64,000 bases of DNA from Mycobacterium sp. D16Q13 (GCF_002013375.1 NZ_MAEW01000018.1:1-64000); one strand, 5' to 3'. Numbered from the stretch's first letter, positions 8,354 to 17,092 are shown. Notes: generated by a model from the sequence alone, not told the origin. A program made the numbers and translations.

Positions 8354-9211
8354 TCACCGGTGCAGGCGGTGCGTACTGGCGATGATCGCGTCGCAGAGTG
8401 CCTGCTCGGGTTCGGACAGCACGCTGCGCCGCCGTAGCAGCACGAACTCCAGCTCGCCAAGGTCGGGCAGGCTGTCATCGCTGACTCGGGTAAGACCTTC
8501 AGGCAAAAGGGATTCCGCGTGTGCGATGACACCCATACCCGCGAGGGCTGCTGCCCGCAGGCCCAGTTGACTGTCGCTGACGCATGCGATGCGCCAGGTC
8601 CGGCCTTCTCGCTCGAGTGCTCGCAACGCGGCGTGCCGAGTCAGGCTGGGCGGGGGATAGGTGACGACGGGTACCGGGTCACGCACGTCCTGGGTGTTGG
8701 GCCGCCCTGCCCACACCAGCCTGTCGCGCCACAGCAACTCGCCGTGCTTCTCTCCCGGCAGGCGCTTGGCCACCATCAGGTCCAGCTCGCCCGCGGTCAT
8801 GCGCGTCTTGAGGTATTCACTCAGTCCGACGACGAGTTCCAGGTCCACCCCCGGATGCGAGTCCTGGAACTCGACAAGCACATCGGGCAGCTCGCGGGCC
8901 ACTAGGTCGTCGGAGGCGCCGAGCCGGATGAGTCCGGTCAGTTCCGAACTCGCGAAGTAGCGGTCGGCCTGGGTGTGGGCGTCGAGGATCGAGCGCGCGA
9001 ATCCGACCATCGCGGCGCCGTCCGCGGTCAATGCCAGATTGCGGGTATCGCGGCGGAACAGCTCTCGGCCGGTGGACTGTTCCAGCCGCGCGATATGTCC
9101 ACTCACCGTGGATTGGCGTAGCCCGAGAATGCGGCCCGCCGAGGTGAACCCGCCCGCACGTTCAACCGTCAGAAAAGTGCGAAGCAGCTCGGGATCCAGC
9201 ATCGCCATCAC
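8354..9211 (-). CDS. LysR-family transcriptional regulator
   Basis: The protein has about 285 residues; in-frame starts exist at 9211 (GTG), 9208 (ATG) and 9202 (ATG), so the exact N-terminus is uncertain. The first 60 residues are a LysR winged helix (LRTFLTVERAGGFTSAGRILGLRQSTVSGHIARLEQSTGRELF), followed by a periplasmic-binding-protein-like effector domain. It is divergent from the BASS transporter at 9272, with only 60 bases between them, the classical LysR layout. The gap includes the AT-rich stretch TATCACTTCTATCAA near 9228-9242, where a T-N11-A type operator could lie. It probably controls the transporter. Confidence 0.9.
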   Translation of the reverse strand: MMAMLDPELLRTFLTVERAGGFTSAGRILGLRQSTVSGHIARLEQSTGRELFRRDTRNLALTADGAAMVGFARSILDAHTQADRYFASSELTGLIRLGASDDLVARELPDVLVEFQDSHPGVDLELVVGLSEYLKTRMTAGELDLMVAKRLPGEKHGELLWRDRLVWAGRPNTQDVRDPVPVVTYPPPSLTRHAALRALEREGRTWRIACVSDSQLGLRAAALAGMGVIAHAESLLPEGLTRVSDDSLPDLGELEFVLLRRRSVLSEPEQALCDAIIASTHRLHR

Positions 9212-9271
9212 GATACTCGTTCAGAGATATCACTTCTATCAACTTTCGCAATCAGTGCCTGTACTCGTACG

Positions 9272-10288
9272 GTGGCCTGTGTGACTTGGCTGGCCAAACT
9301 TCGCATTGACGGCTTCTTGCTGGGGCTGTTCGCTGCCATGGGCATTGGGCTGCTACTCCCGGCCCACGGCGGTGCGGCCGATGTTCTCGAGTGGGCGACC
9401 AAGATCGCCATCGGGGTGCTGTTCTTCCTCTACGGGACTCGACTGGAACCGCGCGAGGCACTCGAGGGTCTGAAGCACTGGAAACTGCACACCACGGTGC
9501 TGGCCGCGACCTATGTGCTGTTCCCGTTACTAGGGCTGGCGATGCGGCTGCTGGTGCCGTCGGTGCTGACCAGCGACCTTTACACGGGCGTGCTGTACCT
9601 GTGCCTGCTGCCATCGACGGTGCAGTCTTCGATAGCCTTCACGTCCATCGCACGCGGCAACGTCGGTGCTGCGGTGGTGAGCGCCTCGCTGTCGAATATG
9701 TTGGGCGTCTTCATGACTCCCGTCCTGGTGATGCTGCTCATGCAGACCACCGGGGAGGCGACTGTCTCGCCCACCGCGATCCTGGAGATCGTGGTGCAGC
9801 TGCTGCTGCCCTTTGTCGCCGGCCAGTTGTTGCGGCCCAAGCTGTATCGGATTCTGTCCCACGCCACGCTCACCAAAGTTGTTGACCGCGGCTCGGTCTA
9901 CTTAGTGGTCTATGCGGCGTTCAGCGCCGGGATGGTCGAGCACGTCTGGCAGGGTCTGCAGATCTCTCGGCTGTTGGCAGTCGTCGCTGTCAGCATCGTG
10001 CTGCTGGCGGTGGTGCTGGGTGTCACGGCAGGGGCGGCACGGTTGTTGAGGTTTGACCGGGCAGACCGAATCGTCGTTATCTTCTGTGGATCCAAGAAGA
10101 GTTTGGCGACCGGATTGCCGATGGCCACTGTGCTGTTCGCGGGACACCCTGTGGGCCTGATTGTGCTACCGCTGATGATCTTCCACCAGATCCAATTGAT
10201 CACCTGCGCGGCACTGGCCGGGCGGTGGGGGCGGTCCGAGAGTTCCGATGCGGCGGCCGTGGAGGGTGAGACCGTCTCTGCTGCCTGA
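9272..10288 (+). CDS. Bile acid:sodium symporter (BASS/SBF) family transporter
   Basis: The protein has 338 residues from a GTG at 9272; an in-frame GTG at 9281 is an equally good start. It is strongly hydrophobic, with nine to ten membrane segments and family landmarks such as FLYGTRLEPREAL, LYLCLLPSTVQSSIAFTSIARGN (the unwound Na+-site crossover helix) and FCGSKKSLATGLPMA near the end. Members move organic anions with sodium (bile acids, pantoate, pyruvate, arsenite relatives); substrate here is unknown. The LysR gene transcribed away from it is the likely regulator. Confidence 0.9.
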   Translation: MACVTWLAKLRIDGFLLGLFAAMGIGLLLPAHGGAADVLEWATKIAIGVLFFLYGTRLEPREALEGLKHWKLHTTVLAATYVLFPLLGLAMRLLVPSVLTSDLYTGVLYLCLLPSTVQSSIAFTSIARGNVGAAVVSASLSNMLGVFMTPVLVMLLMQTTGEATVSPTAILEIVVQLLLPFVAGQLLRPKLYRILSHATLTKVVDRGSVYLVVYAAFSAGMVEHVWQGLQISRLLAVVAVSIVLLAVVLGVTAGAARLLRFDRADRIVVIFCGSKKSLATGLPMATVLFAGHPVGLIVLPLMIFHQIQLITCAALAGRWGRSESSDAAAVEGETVSAA

Positions 10289-10369
10289 TCTTTGCGTATC
10301 GGCAGGCACGCTATCGCCTCGGTCCGGTATTGGATAGCCTGTGATGGCTAGCGCGAGGAGGGCGGTGGA

Positions 10370-11134
10370 ATGCCAGAAGGCGACACGGTTTTCCGAACGG
10401 CGCGGCGCCTGGCCGATGCACTGACCGGCCGGGTGCTCACTGGCTGCGATATCCGTGTTCCACGCTTCGCAACCGTCGATTTGAGTGGGGAACGCGTTGA
10501 CGGCGTGGTTGCACGCGGAAAACATCTCTTCATTCGCGTTGGTTGGGCCAGCATTCACTCGCACCTGAAAATGGATGGCAGCTGGCGGATCGTGCCCGTT
10601 CAGGGGTCCGTATCTACGTGGGACCATCGAATCAGAGCGGTACTGACGACAGCCGACTCGGTGGCCCTCGGGATCAGCTTGGGGGTTGTGGATGTGGTCA
10701 AACGGGAACGAGAAAACGACATCGTGGGCCATCTAGGCCCGGATCTTCTTGGCGCAGATTGGGATTCGGCCGTCGCGTTGGAGCGATTGATAGCGCGAGC
10801 AGATGATGAGCTGGGTGCGACGCTTCTCGACCAGAGGGTCATGGCGGGCATTGGCAACGTGTATTGCAACGAACTGTGTTTTCTGGCCGGGTTGCTGCCC
10901 ACAACGCCGGTGAGAGGCCTCGCTGATCCCGCGCGTCTCGTCGAGCGTGCCCATGCGATGTTGTCTGCGAACAAGGACAACCACCGCAGGACAACAACCG
11001 GTGACCCGCGGCCCGGCCGTGAGCTGTGGGTTTACGGTCGGTATGGAAAGCCGTGCCGCCGTTGCGGAACCCGGATCTCACGTGACCGGGCCCTGCCGCG
11101 CGTGGCGTATTGGTGCCCTAGTTGCCAGCAGTGA
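10370..11134 (+). CDS. nei2: DNA glycosylase/AP lyase Nei2 (endonuclease VIII, Fpg/Nei family)
   Basis: The protein has 254 residues, the size of mycobacterial Nei2. It begins MPEGDTVFRTA, so after removal of Met the catalytic residues Pro and Glu are in place. A helix-two-turn-helix region contains LLDQRVMAGIGNVYCNELCF, and the C-terminus has a zinc finger with two Cys pairs (CRRCG ... CPSC). The enzyme removes oxidised pyrimidines and cleaves the resulting abasic site. The downstream nuclease gene starts 66 bases after its stop on the same strand. Confidence 0.92.
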   Translation: MPEGDTVFRTARRLADALTGRVLTGCDIRVPRFATVDLSGERVDGVVARGKHLFIRVGWASIHSHLKMDGSWRIVPVQGSVSTWDHRIRAVLTTADSVALGISLGVVDVVKRERENDIVGHLGPDLLGADWDSAVALERLIARADDELGATLLDQRVMAGIGNVYCNELCFLAGLLPTTPVRGLADPARLVERAHAMLSANKDNHRRTTTGDPRPGRELWVYGRYGKPCRRCGTRISRDRALPRVAYWCPSCQQ

Positions 11135-11200
11135 CGGGCCACCGTGTACGCGGGCGTCCGCAGCGCCCAGCTGTCGGAGGGCTGGCTTAAAGTTCATCCA

Positions 11201-11896
11201 ATGATGCTGCGGCGGTGGAGGCGTAAGGCGATTAAGGCAAGACGCCGCCTGTCGCGCGCATTGGTCGCGCTGATCATCGTGGTGTTGGCTGGTCCGGTCA
11301 TTGCGCTGATTGTGTGGCCCGGCGTCCTGGTGTACCGGAACACGGGAGACCCAGCGCTCGCCGCGCTGGCGCAGGTGGCGTATCTGGCATCGCCCTATGC
11401 CGTGTATCTGATCTTGCGGGGTGCGGGATGGGCTCTGCGAGGGCTGGGCGATGCGATCACCCGGCGCCGATATGAGGCCAAGCTGCGCCGGTACACGACG
11501 CTGTCGGGGCTTTCCGAGATCGACGAGATGTCTGGCCTTGATTTCGAGACGTTCGTCGCGGCCCGCATGTATGGCGCCGGATGGCATATCGAGACCACCT
11601 CCGCGTCCAGCGATTACGGCGTTGACCTGATAGCCACGAATCGGCGCGATGTCGTCGCCGTCCAGTGCAAGCGTTATTCAAAGACCGTGGGTGTCAGGGC
11701 CGTTCAAGAGGTCGTCGCGGGTGCGCGGCACTACGACTGCACGCGCGCCATGGTGGTCAGCAACCAGGATTTCACCAGGCAGGCTCAGACGCTGGCCGCG
11801 ACCAGCAAGTGTGAACTCATCGGCCGCGATCGCCTTCCGCGCTGGCTGAATCAGGGCGAGGTACCCGCCTTTTCGAACGCCGCACCGCCCAGATGA
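11201..11896 (+). CDS. Membrane-anchored Mrr-like restriction endonuclease-fold protein
   Basis: From the ATG at 11201 (ATG 11204 and an upstream GTG at 11144 are alternatives) the protein has 231 residues. It starts with a highly basic tail (RRWRRKAIKARRR), then two hydrophobic segments, then a short helical linker, then an Mrr-type PD-(D/E)xK nuclease domain: DFETFVAARM with the conserved Glu, SDYGVDLIA with the catalytic Asp, and VAVQCKRY with the QxK motif. Soluble Mrr enzymes cut methylated DNA; membrane-tethered versions are widespread in actinobacteria but their role is unclear. Its 3' end overlaps the convergent DUF3159-like gene by 80 bases. Confidence 0.8.
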   Translation: MMLRRWRRKAIKARRRLSRALVALIIVVLAGPVIALIVWPGVLVYRNTGDPALAALAQVAYLASPYAVYLILRGAGWALRGLGDAITRRRYEAKLRRYTTLSGLSEIDEMSGLDFETFVAARMYGAGWHIETTSASSDYGVDLIATNRRDVVAVQCKRYSKTVGVRAVQEVVAGARHYDCTRAMVVSNQDFTRQAQTLAATSKCELIGRDRLPRWLNQGEVPAFSNAAPPR

Positions 11897-12473
11897 CCAC
11901 CAGCAGCGCCATACCGAAGAGCGGATAGCCCATAGCGATACGGGCGAAGGCCAGCCAGCCCACTGAGTCCTGGGCGTACAACCATTCCTGCACAACGAAT
12001 CTGGACGCGAACACCGTCGCTAGCGCCAGAGTCGCCACCGCGAAGCCGAACCGCGACGGCCTATCGTCGCGCCAGTGCTGCCCAGTGCCGGTGACACCGT
12101 GCCAGATCACTCCCGCAAGTGGCCAGCCCACCAGCGCCGAGGCCAGGAAGACCGCTGCGGCGATGAGATTGGTCCAAATGCCCATGAGAAAAAAGCCTTT
12201 GGCCGAACCGACCTGATAGGCGATGGCCGCTGAGATGGCAACCCCGAACAGCCCGGAGATCGCGGGTTGCAGCGGCTGGTTGCGTAACCACCGCCAAGCG
12301 GCAACCGCCGCTGCCGTCGCGATGGATATCCAGATCGCTCCGGCTAAACCAAAAGAACTGTTGCCCAAGGCAAACGTCAGACTGGGTAGACCGGCGTAGA
12401 CGAGACCGGACAGACCACCTGCCTGTTCGAGCAGGGTGGGCTTGCGCTCGTCCAGCTCGGAAACCTCGGTCAC
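11817..12473 (-). CDS. DUF3159-like integral membrane protein
   Basis: The protein has 218 residues from a GTG at 12471-12473 that overlaps the stop of the upstream peptidase gene (GTGA), so it is the second gene of that operon. About six hydrophobic segments are visible, with the polar start LDERKPTLLEQAGGLSGLVYAGLPSLTFAL typical of this mycobacterial family. The C-terminal tail is basic. Function is unknown. Its last 80 bases overlap the end of the convergent Mrr-like gene, so the C-terminal 20 or so residues share DNA with that gene. Confidence 0.75.
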   Translation of the reverse strand: MTEVSELDERKPTLLEQAGGLSGLVYAGLPSLTFALGNSSFGLAGAIWISIATAAAVAAWRWLRNQPLQPAISGLFGVAISAAIAYQVGSAKGFFLMGIWTNLIAAAVFLASALVGWPLAGVIWHGVTGTGQHWRDDRPSRFGFAVATLALATVFASRFVVQEWLYAQDSVGWLAFARIAMGYPLFGMALLVVIWAVRRSKRRVPRPDSASAEGDRGR

Positions 12474-14347
12474 CGTACCTGCCGTCCACCCAGATGCCGG
12501 GCCAGGAATCGTTCCGTCGCGCGGAACAGGTCGATCTGGTTCTCCGGGTTCAGGAACCCGTGTCCCTCATCGGCCTTGACCATGTACTCAACCTCGACAC
12601 GACGAGCACGCAGAGCTGCCACAATGTTGTCGGATTCGGCCTGGACCACGCGAACATCATTGGCGCCCTGTGCAACTAACAGCGGAGTGCGGATCTGATC
12701 CACCCGGCTGATGGGCGATCGGGCGAGCATATCGGCTTCCTGCTCCGGCACGGCGGGATCGCCGACGTACCGGTACCAGTTGTTGGTCAGGTTCGGCCGC
12801 ACGAACGGCGGAAGGGTCCGCATGAAGTTCGCGAGATCCGAGATGCCCACGTAGTCGATGGCGGCTGCGAAGACATCGGGGGTGAAGGTGACCCCAACCA
12901 GTGCGGAGTACCCGCCGTACGAGCCGCCGAAGATCGCGACGCGGCCCGGATCCGCGTAGCCCTGCTTGACTGCCCAGTCGACGGCGTCGATCAGATCGTC
13001 GTGCATCCTGCCCGCGAACTCGCCGATAGCCGCCTTCGTGAATGCCTTGCCATAGCCGGTGGATCCGCGGAAGTTGACCTGCAGCACCGCGTATCCACGG
13101 TTGGCCAGGAACTGCACGGACGGATCGAATCCCCAGCTGTCACGGTGCCACGGACCACCGTGGACCACCAGCACCAGGGGAAGTCCCGCGGGTTCCACCC
13201 CAACGGGCAGGGTCAGGTAGGAGTGCAGATCCAAACCATCGCGCGAGGCGATCGTCACGGGCGTCATGGGCGCCAGGTCCGCCGGATCCAGGTGCGGGTA
13301 CGGACGGAACAGCCGTCGGCTTTCGCCCTTTTCGTGGTCGTAGAAATAGGTGACTCCGGGCTCCCGGTCATGCGTAAAACTGGCCACCCAGCGTTGGCCG
13401 CTCTCGTCGGACGAAATTTCCGCGAGGTCTCCGTCCGAGAGTTCCTGGAGCTTTTCCAACACCGGAGCGAAATCCCGATCGAGGACCCGGATTTCTTGCC
13501 GCTCGCCGAGATACCGGACAGCCAGCAGCTCGCCGGTCTTTCGATGCCGGATCAGCGACGGCGCCAGGCCCAGGGCAGCGGAAAGGTCGAACGCCGGATG
13601 GCTGTCGACGACCGACTCCTCACCGGTGGCCAAGTCGAGCCGGACCAGGCGCGTGCGATCGGTGTCACGGCTGGAGCCCATCCACAACCCGGTACCGTCC
13701 GGCGTCATCTGGGTCGGGTGCATACCCACCGGGTAGTCCGCGCCGTTGTATACGACGAGAGGCTCCAGCGCCCCGGACTCGTAGCGGGAGAACTCGATAT
13801 CTCCTGCAGGTGTCAGCGATTGCGTGAAGACCTCGTGATGAGGGCCGCAGAACCAGGCCATGACGTCGCCGGGGTTCTCGGCGAGCATGGTCAGCTCACC
13901 AGATGCGATATCGAGCTCGTAGAGGTCGATATGGTCGATTCGACGGTGGTTCAGCTGGACGAACAACTTTCCGGGGCGGCCGGGTGGTTGCTCCAGGCCC
14001 AGCAGTCGCACGCCGGGAAACGGAGTCAGATCGGTGGCCGGTGCGTCGGTATCGTCCAAGTCGACCCGATACAGATGCCAGTTCTCGTCACCGCCGGAGT
14101 CCTGCACATATAGCAGCCAGCGCGGGTCGTCGACCCAGAGAAATCCCGTGACGCTTCGGGTTTCGTCGCGGGTGACGCACTGCGCGTCGGCGGGGCCGTT
14201 GCCATCGACGGCCTGTACCCATACGTTGAGACGATTCTTCCGCGGCGCCAGGTACGCGATCTTGGTTCCGTCTGGCGAGATCGACGCGGACGTGCGAACC
14301 GGCGGATCGAAGAACTCCTCGACGGTGATGAGCTTGGGCAGCGCCAT
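12470..14347 (-). CDS. Prolyl-oligopeptidase-type (S9) serine peptidase
   Basis: The protein has 625 residues from the ATG at 14345-14347, which follows GAGAGGAACACA; an upstream in-frame GTG at 14377 is less likely. Residues 1 to about 370 form a beta-propeller-like domain with repeated strands (TKIAYLAPRKNRLNVW, GTGLWMGSSRD). The rest is an alpha/beta-hydrolase with HGGPWHRDSW, the nucleophile GGSYGG (Ser476), then GANDVRV (Asp) and DEGHGF (His). No signal peptide is visible. It heads an operon with the DUF3159-like gene. A dyad with a TTGAC element at 14389-14409 lies just upstream and matches the element in front of the nearby merR gene. Confidence 0.92.
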   Translation of the reverse strand: MALPKLITVEEFFDPPVRTSASISPDGTKIAYLAPRKNRLNVWVQAVDGNGPADAQCVTRDETRSVTGFLWVDDPRWLLYVQDSGGDENWHLYRVDLDDTDAPATDLTPFPGVRLLGLEQPPGRPGKLFVQLNHRRIDHIDLYELDIASGELTMLAENPGDVMAWFCGPHHEVFTQSLTPAGDIEFSRYESGALEPLVVYNGADYPVGMHPTQMTPDGTGLWMGSSRDTDRTRLVRLDLATGEESVVDSHPAFDLSAALGLAPSLIRHRKTGELLAVRYLGERQEIRVLDRDFAPVLEKLQELSDGDLAEISSDESGQRWVASFTHDREPGVTYFYDHEKGESRRLFRPYPHLDPADLAPMTPVTIASRDGLDLHSYLTLPVGVEPAGLPLVLVVHGGPWHRDSWGFDPSVQFLANRGYAVLQVNFRGSTGYGKAFTKAAIGEFAGRMHDDLIDAVDWAVKQGYADPGRVAIFGGSYGGYSALVGVTFTPDVFAAAIDYVGISDLANFMRTLPPFVRPNLTNNWYRYVGDPAVPEQEADMLARSPISRVDQIRTPLLVAQGANDVRVVQAESDNIVAALRARRVEVEYMVKADEGHGFLNPENQIDLFRATERFLARHLGGRQVR

Positions 14348-14388
14348 TGTGTTCCTCTCGGTATATCGAAGTAACACCAGGAGAAACT

Positions 14389-14409
14389 ATGCCGCTACGG
14401 CACAGTCAA
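14389..14409 (-). promoter_or_regulatory. Dyad promoter element of the S9 peptidase operon
   Basis: On the minus strand TTGACT (14409-14404) is followed directly by GTGCCGTAGCGGCAT (14403-14389) and then AGT. The core TGCCG-TAG-CGGCA is a palindrome. The element lies 41 bases before the peptidase start and inside the last codons of the upstream exchanger gene. It matches the merR upstream element at 15892-15912 in all but two positions across 24 bases, which strongly suggests a shared regulator. Confidence 0.65.
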
Positions 14410-15678
14410 CTGTCGTGTGGCTGACCTGCTGAACGGTGCCCGAATTGTCGCGATGAGGTGCTGGCGGTTGACGATCAAACCGGCGATCGCCAAGACGCCG
14501 TATACACCGCACAGGATGAGCCGGCCGTGGGTTGAGGTGATGGGGAACTGGATCACGAACAGTGCCAGCAGCGCCCACGCGGTACCGCGGTGGAACCGCA
14601 GGGCGAGGATCAGGGCCACGCCCATCATGGTTTGCGTTGCGGTGAGCAGGGTTTCTTCGACCTGACGGGCATCGAGTACCAGGGAGTACCCGCCGCCGCC
14701 CGCGAGATGGGCGATCGGCAGTGAACCGATCAGGAGGGTCCACTGGTTGACCTTTGACGAGATCAACGTCGCGATGGCCGCGGTTCCCTTGCCGCGGGCG
14801 GCGAAAATCGCGGCGATGATGAACTCGGGTGCTTCCGATGCCAGCGGTGCGAGCCACTGCACCAGGAGGAACTGGTCGATACCCAATTGTGTTCCGGCGC
14901 TTACCAGGCTGTTGGCGAAGGGCTCGGCGCATAACAGGATGATCGATGCGGCGAGTATGAACATCGTGACGACGGTGCTGCGTCGCATGTGCTTGGGCAG
15001 CATGCCAATGGCCGCGGCTGTGCCTACCAGATCCGGTTCCTCGGCTTCGCCGCGGCTGATCGTAAACAGATAGAACCCGAACCACGCCAGCAGCGCAACG
15101 CCCAGCACGAGGTGAATCTGCCCGCTCGCCGGAATGACAAACGCCACCACCCCGGCCACGAGCAGGAAGCCAAGCTCGATGCGGTTAGAGGGCGCCAATG
15201 ACAGCAGGTTGGTGGAGCGTCCGGATGTCTTGCGGGCCACCGCGAGTGCGATGAGAACAACGACGGGCCAGCCCAGACCCATCAACAGCCTGTTTGAGCC
15301 GGTCATGTTTGCGGCGGCGTATTGGCTGTACTCGGGGACCTGGCCGGAGATGTAGGCGTAGTAGAGATCGACGGCATACTCGGGCAGCACCGCGATCAAG
15401 GCCAGCACCGCGATCGCCAGGCCACCGGAGACGTCAATCTGCGCGGCCTCTGCCGCCCACGCCAAGACAAAACTGGCGGCCACTACCGCGGCGCCATAGA
15501 TGACGAGAGCCGCTACGGGATTGGGGTGCAACCCGCCGATCCGTGTGACGAGTGCCGGGGCCATGAACAGCGCCGTGATGAACACCGACCGAAGGAGCTG
15601 GCGACGCAACCCGCCGAGCACTGCGGGCGTACTAGCGGTGGTCTGCACGGGATCCTCTCTCGGGTCGGGCAGGGACAT
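14395..15678 (-). CDS. CaCA-type sodium/calcium or cation/proton exchanger-like membrane protein
   Basis: The protein has 427 residues from the ATG at 15676-15678; the frame is open further upstream but that part is not protein-like. About eleven hydrophobic segments are arranged in two halves, each containing an acidic/Asn alpha-repeat: LPEYAVDLYYAYISG with GSNRLLMGLGWP in the first half and EAPEFIIAAIFAARGKGTAA with SSKVNQ in the second. This duplicated pattern is the hallmark of Na_Ca_ex (CaCA) exchangers. Ion specificity is unknown. Its final codons contain the promoter element of the peptidase operon, so the two units are at least partly uncoupled. Confidence 0.85.
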   Translation of the reverse strand: MSLPDPREDPVQTTASTPAVLGGLRRQLLRSVFITALFMAPALVTRIGGLHPNPVAALVIYGAAVVAASFVLAWAAEAAQIDVSGGLAIAVLALIAVLPEYAVDLYYAYISGQVPEYSQYAAANMTGSNRLLMGLGWPVVVLIALAVARKTSGRSTNLLSLAPSNRIELGFLLVAGVVAFVIPASGQIHLVLGVALLAWFGFYLFTISRGEAEEPDLVGTAAAIGMLPKHMRRSTVVTMFILAASIILLCAEPFANSLVSAGTQLGIDQFLLVQWLAPLASEAPEFIIAAIFAARGKGTAAIATLISSKVNQWTLLIGSLPIAHLAGGGGYSLVLDARQVEETLLTATQTMMGVALILALRFHRGTAWALLALFVIQFPITSTHGRLILCGVYGVLAIAGLIVNRQHLIATIRAPFSRSATRQLTVP

Positions 15679-15891
15679 GGCTGAGCCCTGCTGATCGGGT
15701 CGCAGACACAAGTTAGCACCGTCAGGCACGCTCAGCAACAGATTGATATCCCTGCGTGATGCTAGTGAAACTCGAAAATTACCAGCTAGTAGGCCCCTTG
15801 ACGAAGTTTTCGGTAACCCTAATGTCAATGTGTGGCAAACCGGATGGCGCGCGGTGTCGGGTCGTTGCTGATGAGGGGAGGGTTTCGCGTG

Positions 15892-15912
15892 TTGACCATG
15901 CCGTAGCGGCAT
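15892..15912 (+). promoter_or_regulatory. Dyad promoter element upstream of the MerR-family gene
   Basis: TTGACC (15892-15897) is followed directly by ATGCCGTAGCGGCAT (15898-15912), a perfect palindrome around TAG, and then AGT. It ends 44 bases before the merR start. The same arrangement precedes the S9 peptidase gene. MerR-family proteins typically bind a dyad placed immediately downstream of the -35 element, so this is the expected autoregulatory site. A -10 hexamer is not convincing at standard spacing (TAGTGT begins only 14 bases after TTGACC). Confidence 0.65.
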
Positions 15913-15956
15913 AGTGTCGAGTGGCGGTTATGTCCGTGGATGCAGAAGGAGTGACG

Positions 15957-16688
15957 GTGGGCTGGAGCACACGGGAGCTTGCCGAGCTCGCCGGCACTAG
16001 CCTGCGTTCAGTACGCCACTACCACGACATCGGCTTGCTCACTGAGCCCGAACGCCGCTCCAACGGCTATAAGAGCTATGGCGTCGCGCATCTGGTCCGG
16101 GTCCTGCAGATCAGGCGCCTCACGGGGCTGGGGCTTTCCCTGAAGCAGATCGCCGAGATGGATGAAGCCAACGAGGACCCGCGCGAGGCACTGCGCGCGC
16201 TCGATGCGGAGCTGGTTGGCACTATCGAGCGCCTGCAGCGGGTGCGCGACGAGCTCGGACAGATATTGGCCAGCGAGGTGGCGGCGGATATGCCGCCCGA
16301 ATTCGGCTCCGCAGCAGTCAATATGGAACTCTCCGATACCGACCGGTCACTCGCGTTCGTCATGTCCAGGGTGCTCGGTCCGGTGGGGCTGCAGGCGTTC
16401 ATCGGGATGTTCCTGGATCAGCAAGACCGAGACCTCGATCACGAGCTGGAAAATCTGGCGGCCGACGCTGACGAGCAGACGCGTGTCGATCTCGCCGCGC
16501 GGATGGCCCTCCACACCCGGAAGTTGTACGCGGATCATCCGGGAATGCTCAACTCGACCGCGGACGCTCCACGCGGTCAACAGTTCGCCGAGCGCACTGT
16601 GGCTCAGGCGCTGTTGGATCTGTTCAATCCGGCACAGCTCGACGTGCTGATTCGTGTGGGTGCCGCGATCAGATCAGCGCCGGATTAA
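15957..16688 (+). CDS. MerR-family transcriptional regulator
   Basis: From the GTG at 15957, preceded five bases upstream by AAGGAG, the protein has 243 residues; a GTG at 15921 would add 12. The N-terminus is a MerR winged helix (STRELAELAGTSLRSVRHYHDIGLL ... RLTGLGLSLKQIAEM), followed by a coiled dimerisation helix and a 130-residue helical C-terminal domain without metal-binding cysteines. This points to an organic ligand or another sensing mode instead of a metal sensor. The likely operator lies just upstream, and an almost identical site precedes the S9 peptidase operon. Confidence 0.9.
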   Translation: MGWSTRELAELAGTSLRSVRHYHDIGLLTEPERRSNGYKSYGVAHLVRVLQIRRLTGLGLSLKQIAEMDEANEDPREALRALDAELVGTIERLQRVRDELGQILASEVAADMPPEFGSAAVNMELSDTDRSLAFVMSRVLGPVGLQAFIGMFLDQQDRDLDHELENLAADADEQTRVDLAARMALHTRKLYADHPGMLNSTADAPRGQQFAERTVAQALLDLFNPAQLDVLIRVGAAIRSAPD

Positions 16689-16705
16689 GCGGTTCGGCCC
16701 CAAAA

Positions 16706-16906
16706 TCAGCGGCTGGGTTGTGGGATATCGCATTGGCTGACCGTTGGATTGAGTCCCGCGTAGTTGAGGGGGCCGGCAAGCACGGTCAATGCGATTGTGC
16801 CCGCGCTGGCACAAGTTTGCGGGCTGTCGGTGAAGTATCCGCGTTGTGCGACGGCGATCGCCCCCACGATCAGCCACACCGTCAACAGTATTCCGGCGTA
16901 GCGCAT
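16706..16906 (-). CDS. Small membrane protein, 66 residues
   Basis: The start ATG at 16904-16906 is preceded by GGGAGAA at a normal distance. One long hydrophobic segment at residues 4-20 is followed by a polar part and a second, weaker hydrophobic segment (AGTIALTVLAGPLNYAG); two cysteines (in QTCAS and SQCDI) could form a disulfide outside the membrane. The composition and good ribosome-binding site support a real gene. It lies 30 bases downstream of another small membrane protein on the same strand. Function unknown. Confidence 0.65.
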   Translation of the reverse strand: MRYAGILLTVWLIVGAIAVAQRGYFTDSPQTCASAGTIALTVLAGPLNYAGLNPTVSQCDIPQPSR

Positions 16907-16936
16907 GGCGTTCTCCCTGTTCTTTCAGCCAGCAAG

Positions 16937-17092
16937 TCAGTAGTAGTGGCGGCGGCCACCGACGGCGTGTCCCATGCGGCCCGCGACCATCAGGATCAGG
17001 CCGATGACGATGAGTACGACCCCGCCTGTCCATAGCCACCCGATGTTGAGGATGAAACCGGCGGCCAACAGGATGGCTCCGAGGATGATCAT
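16937..17092 (-). CDS. Small two-helix membrane protein (DUF6131-like), 51 residues
   Basis: This short gene runs from an ATG at 17090-17092, preceded by GAGGTGGGG, to a TGA at 16937-16939. The product has two hydrophobic helices (IILGAILLAAGFIL and WTGGVVLIVIGLILMVAG) joined by a tight turn, and ends in a basic tail (GGRRHYY). This is the profile of the tiny actinobacterial DUF6131 proteins. It probably forms an operon with the 66-residue protein that follows it. Function unknown. Confidence 0.7.
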   Translation of the reverse strand: MIILGAILLAAGFILNIGWLWTGGVVLIVIGLILMVAGRMGHAVGGRRHYY

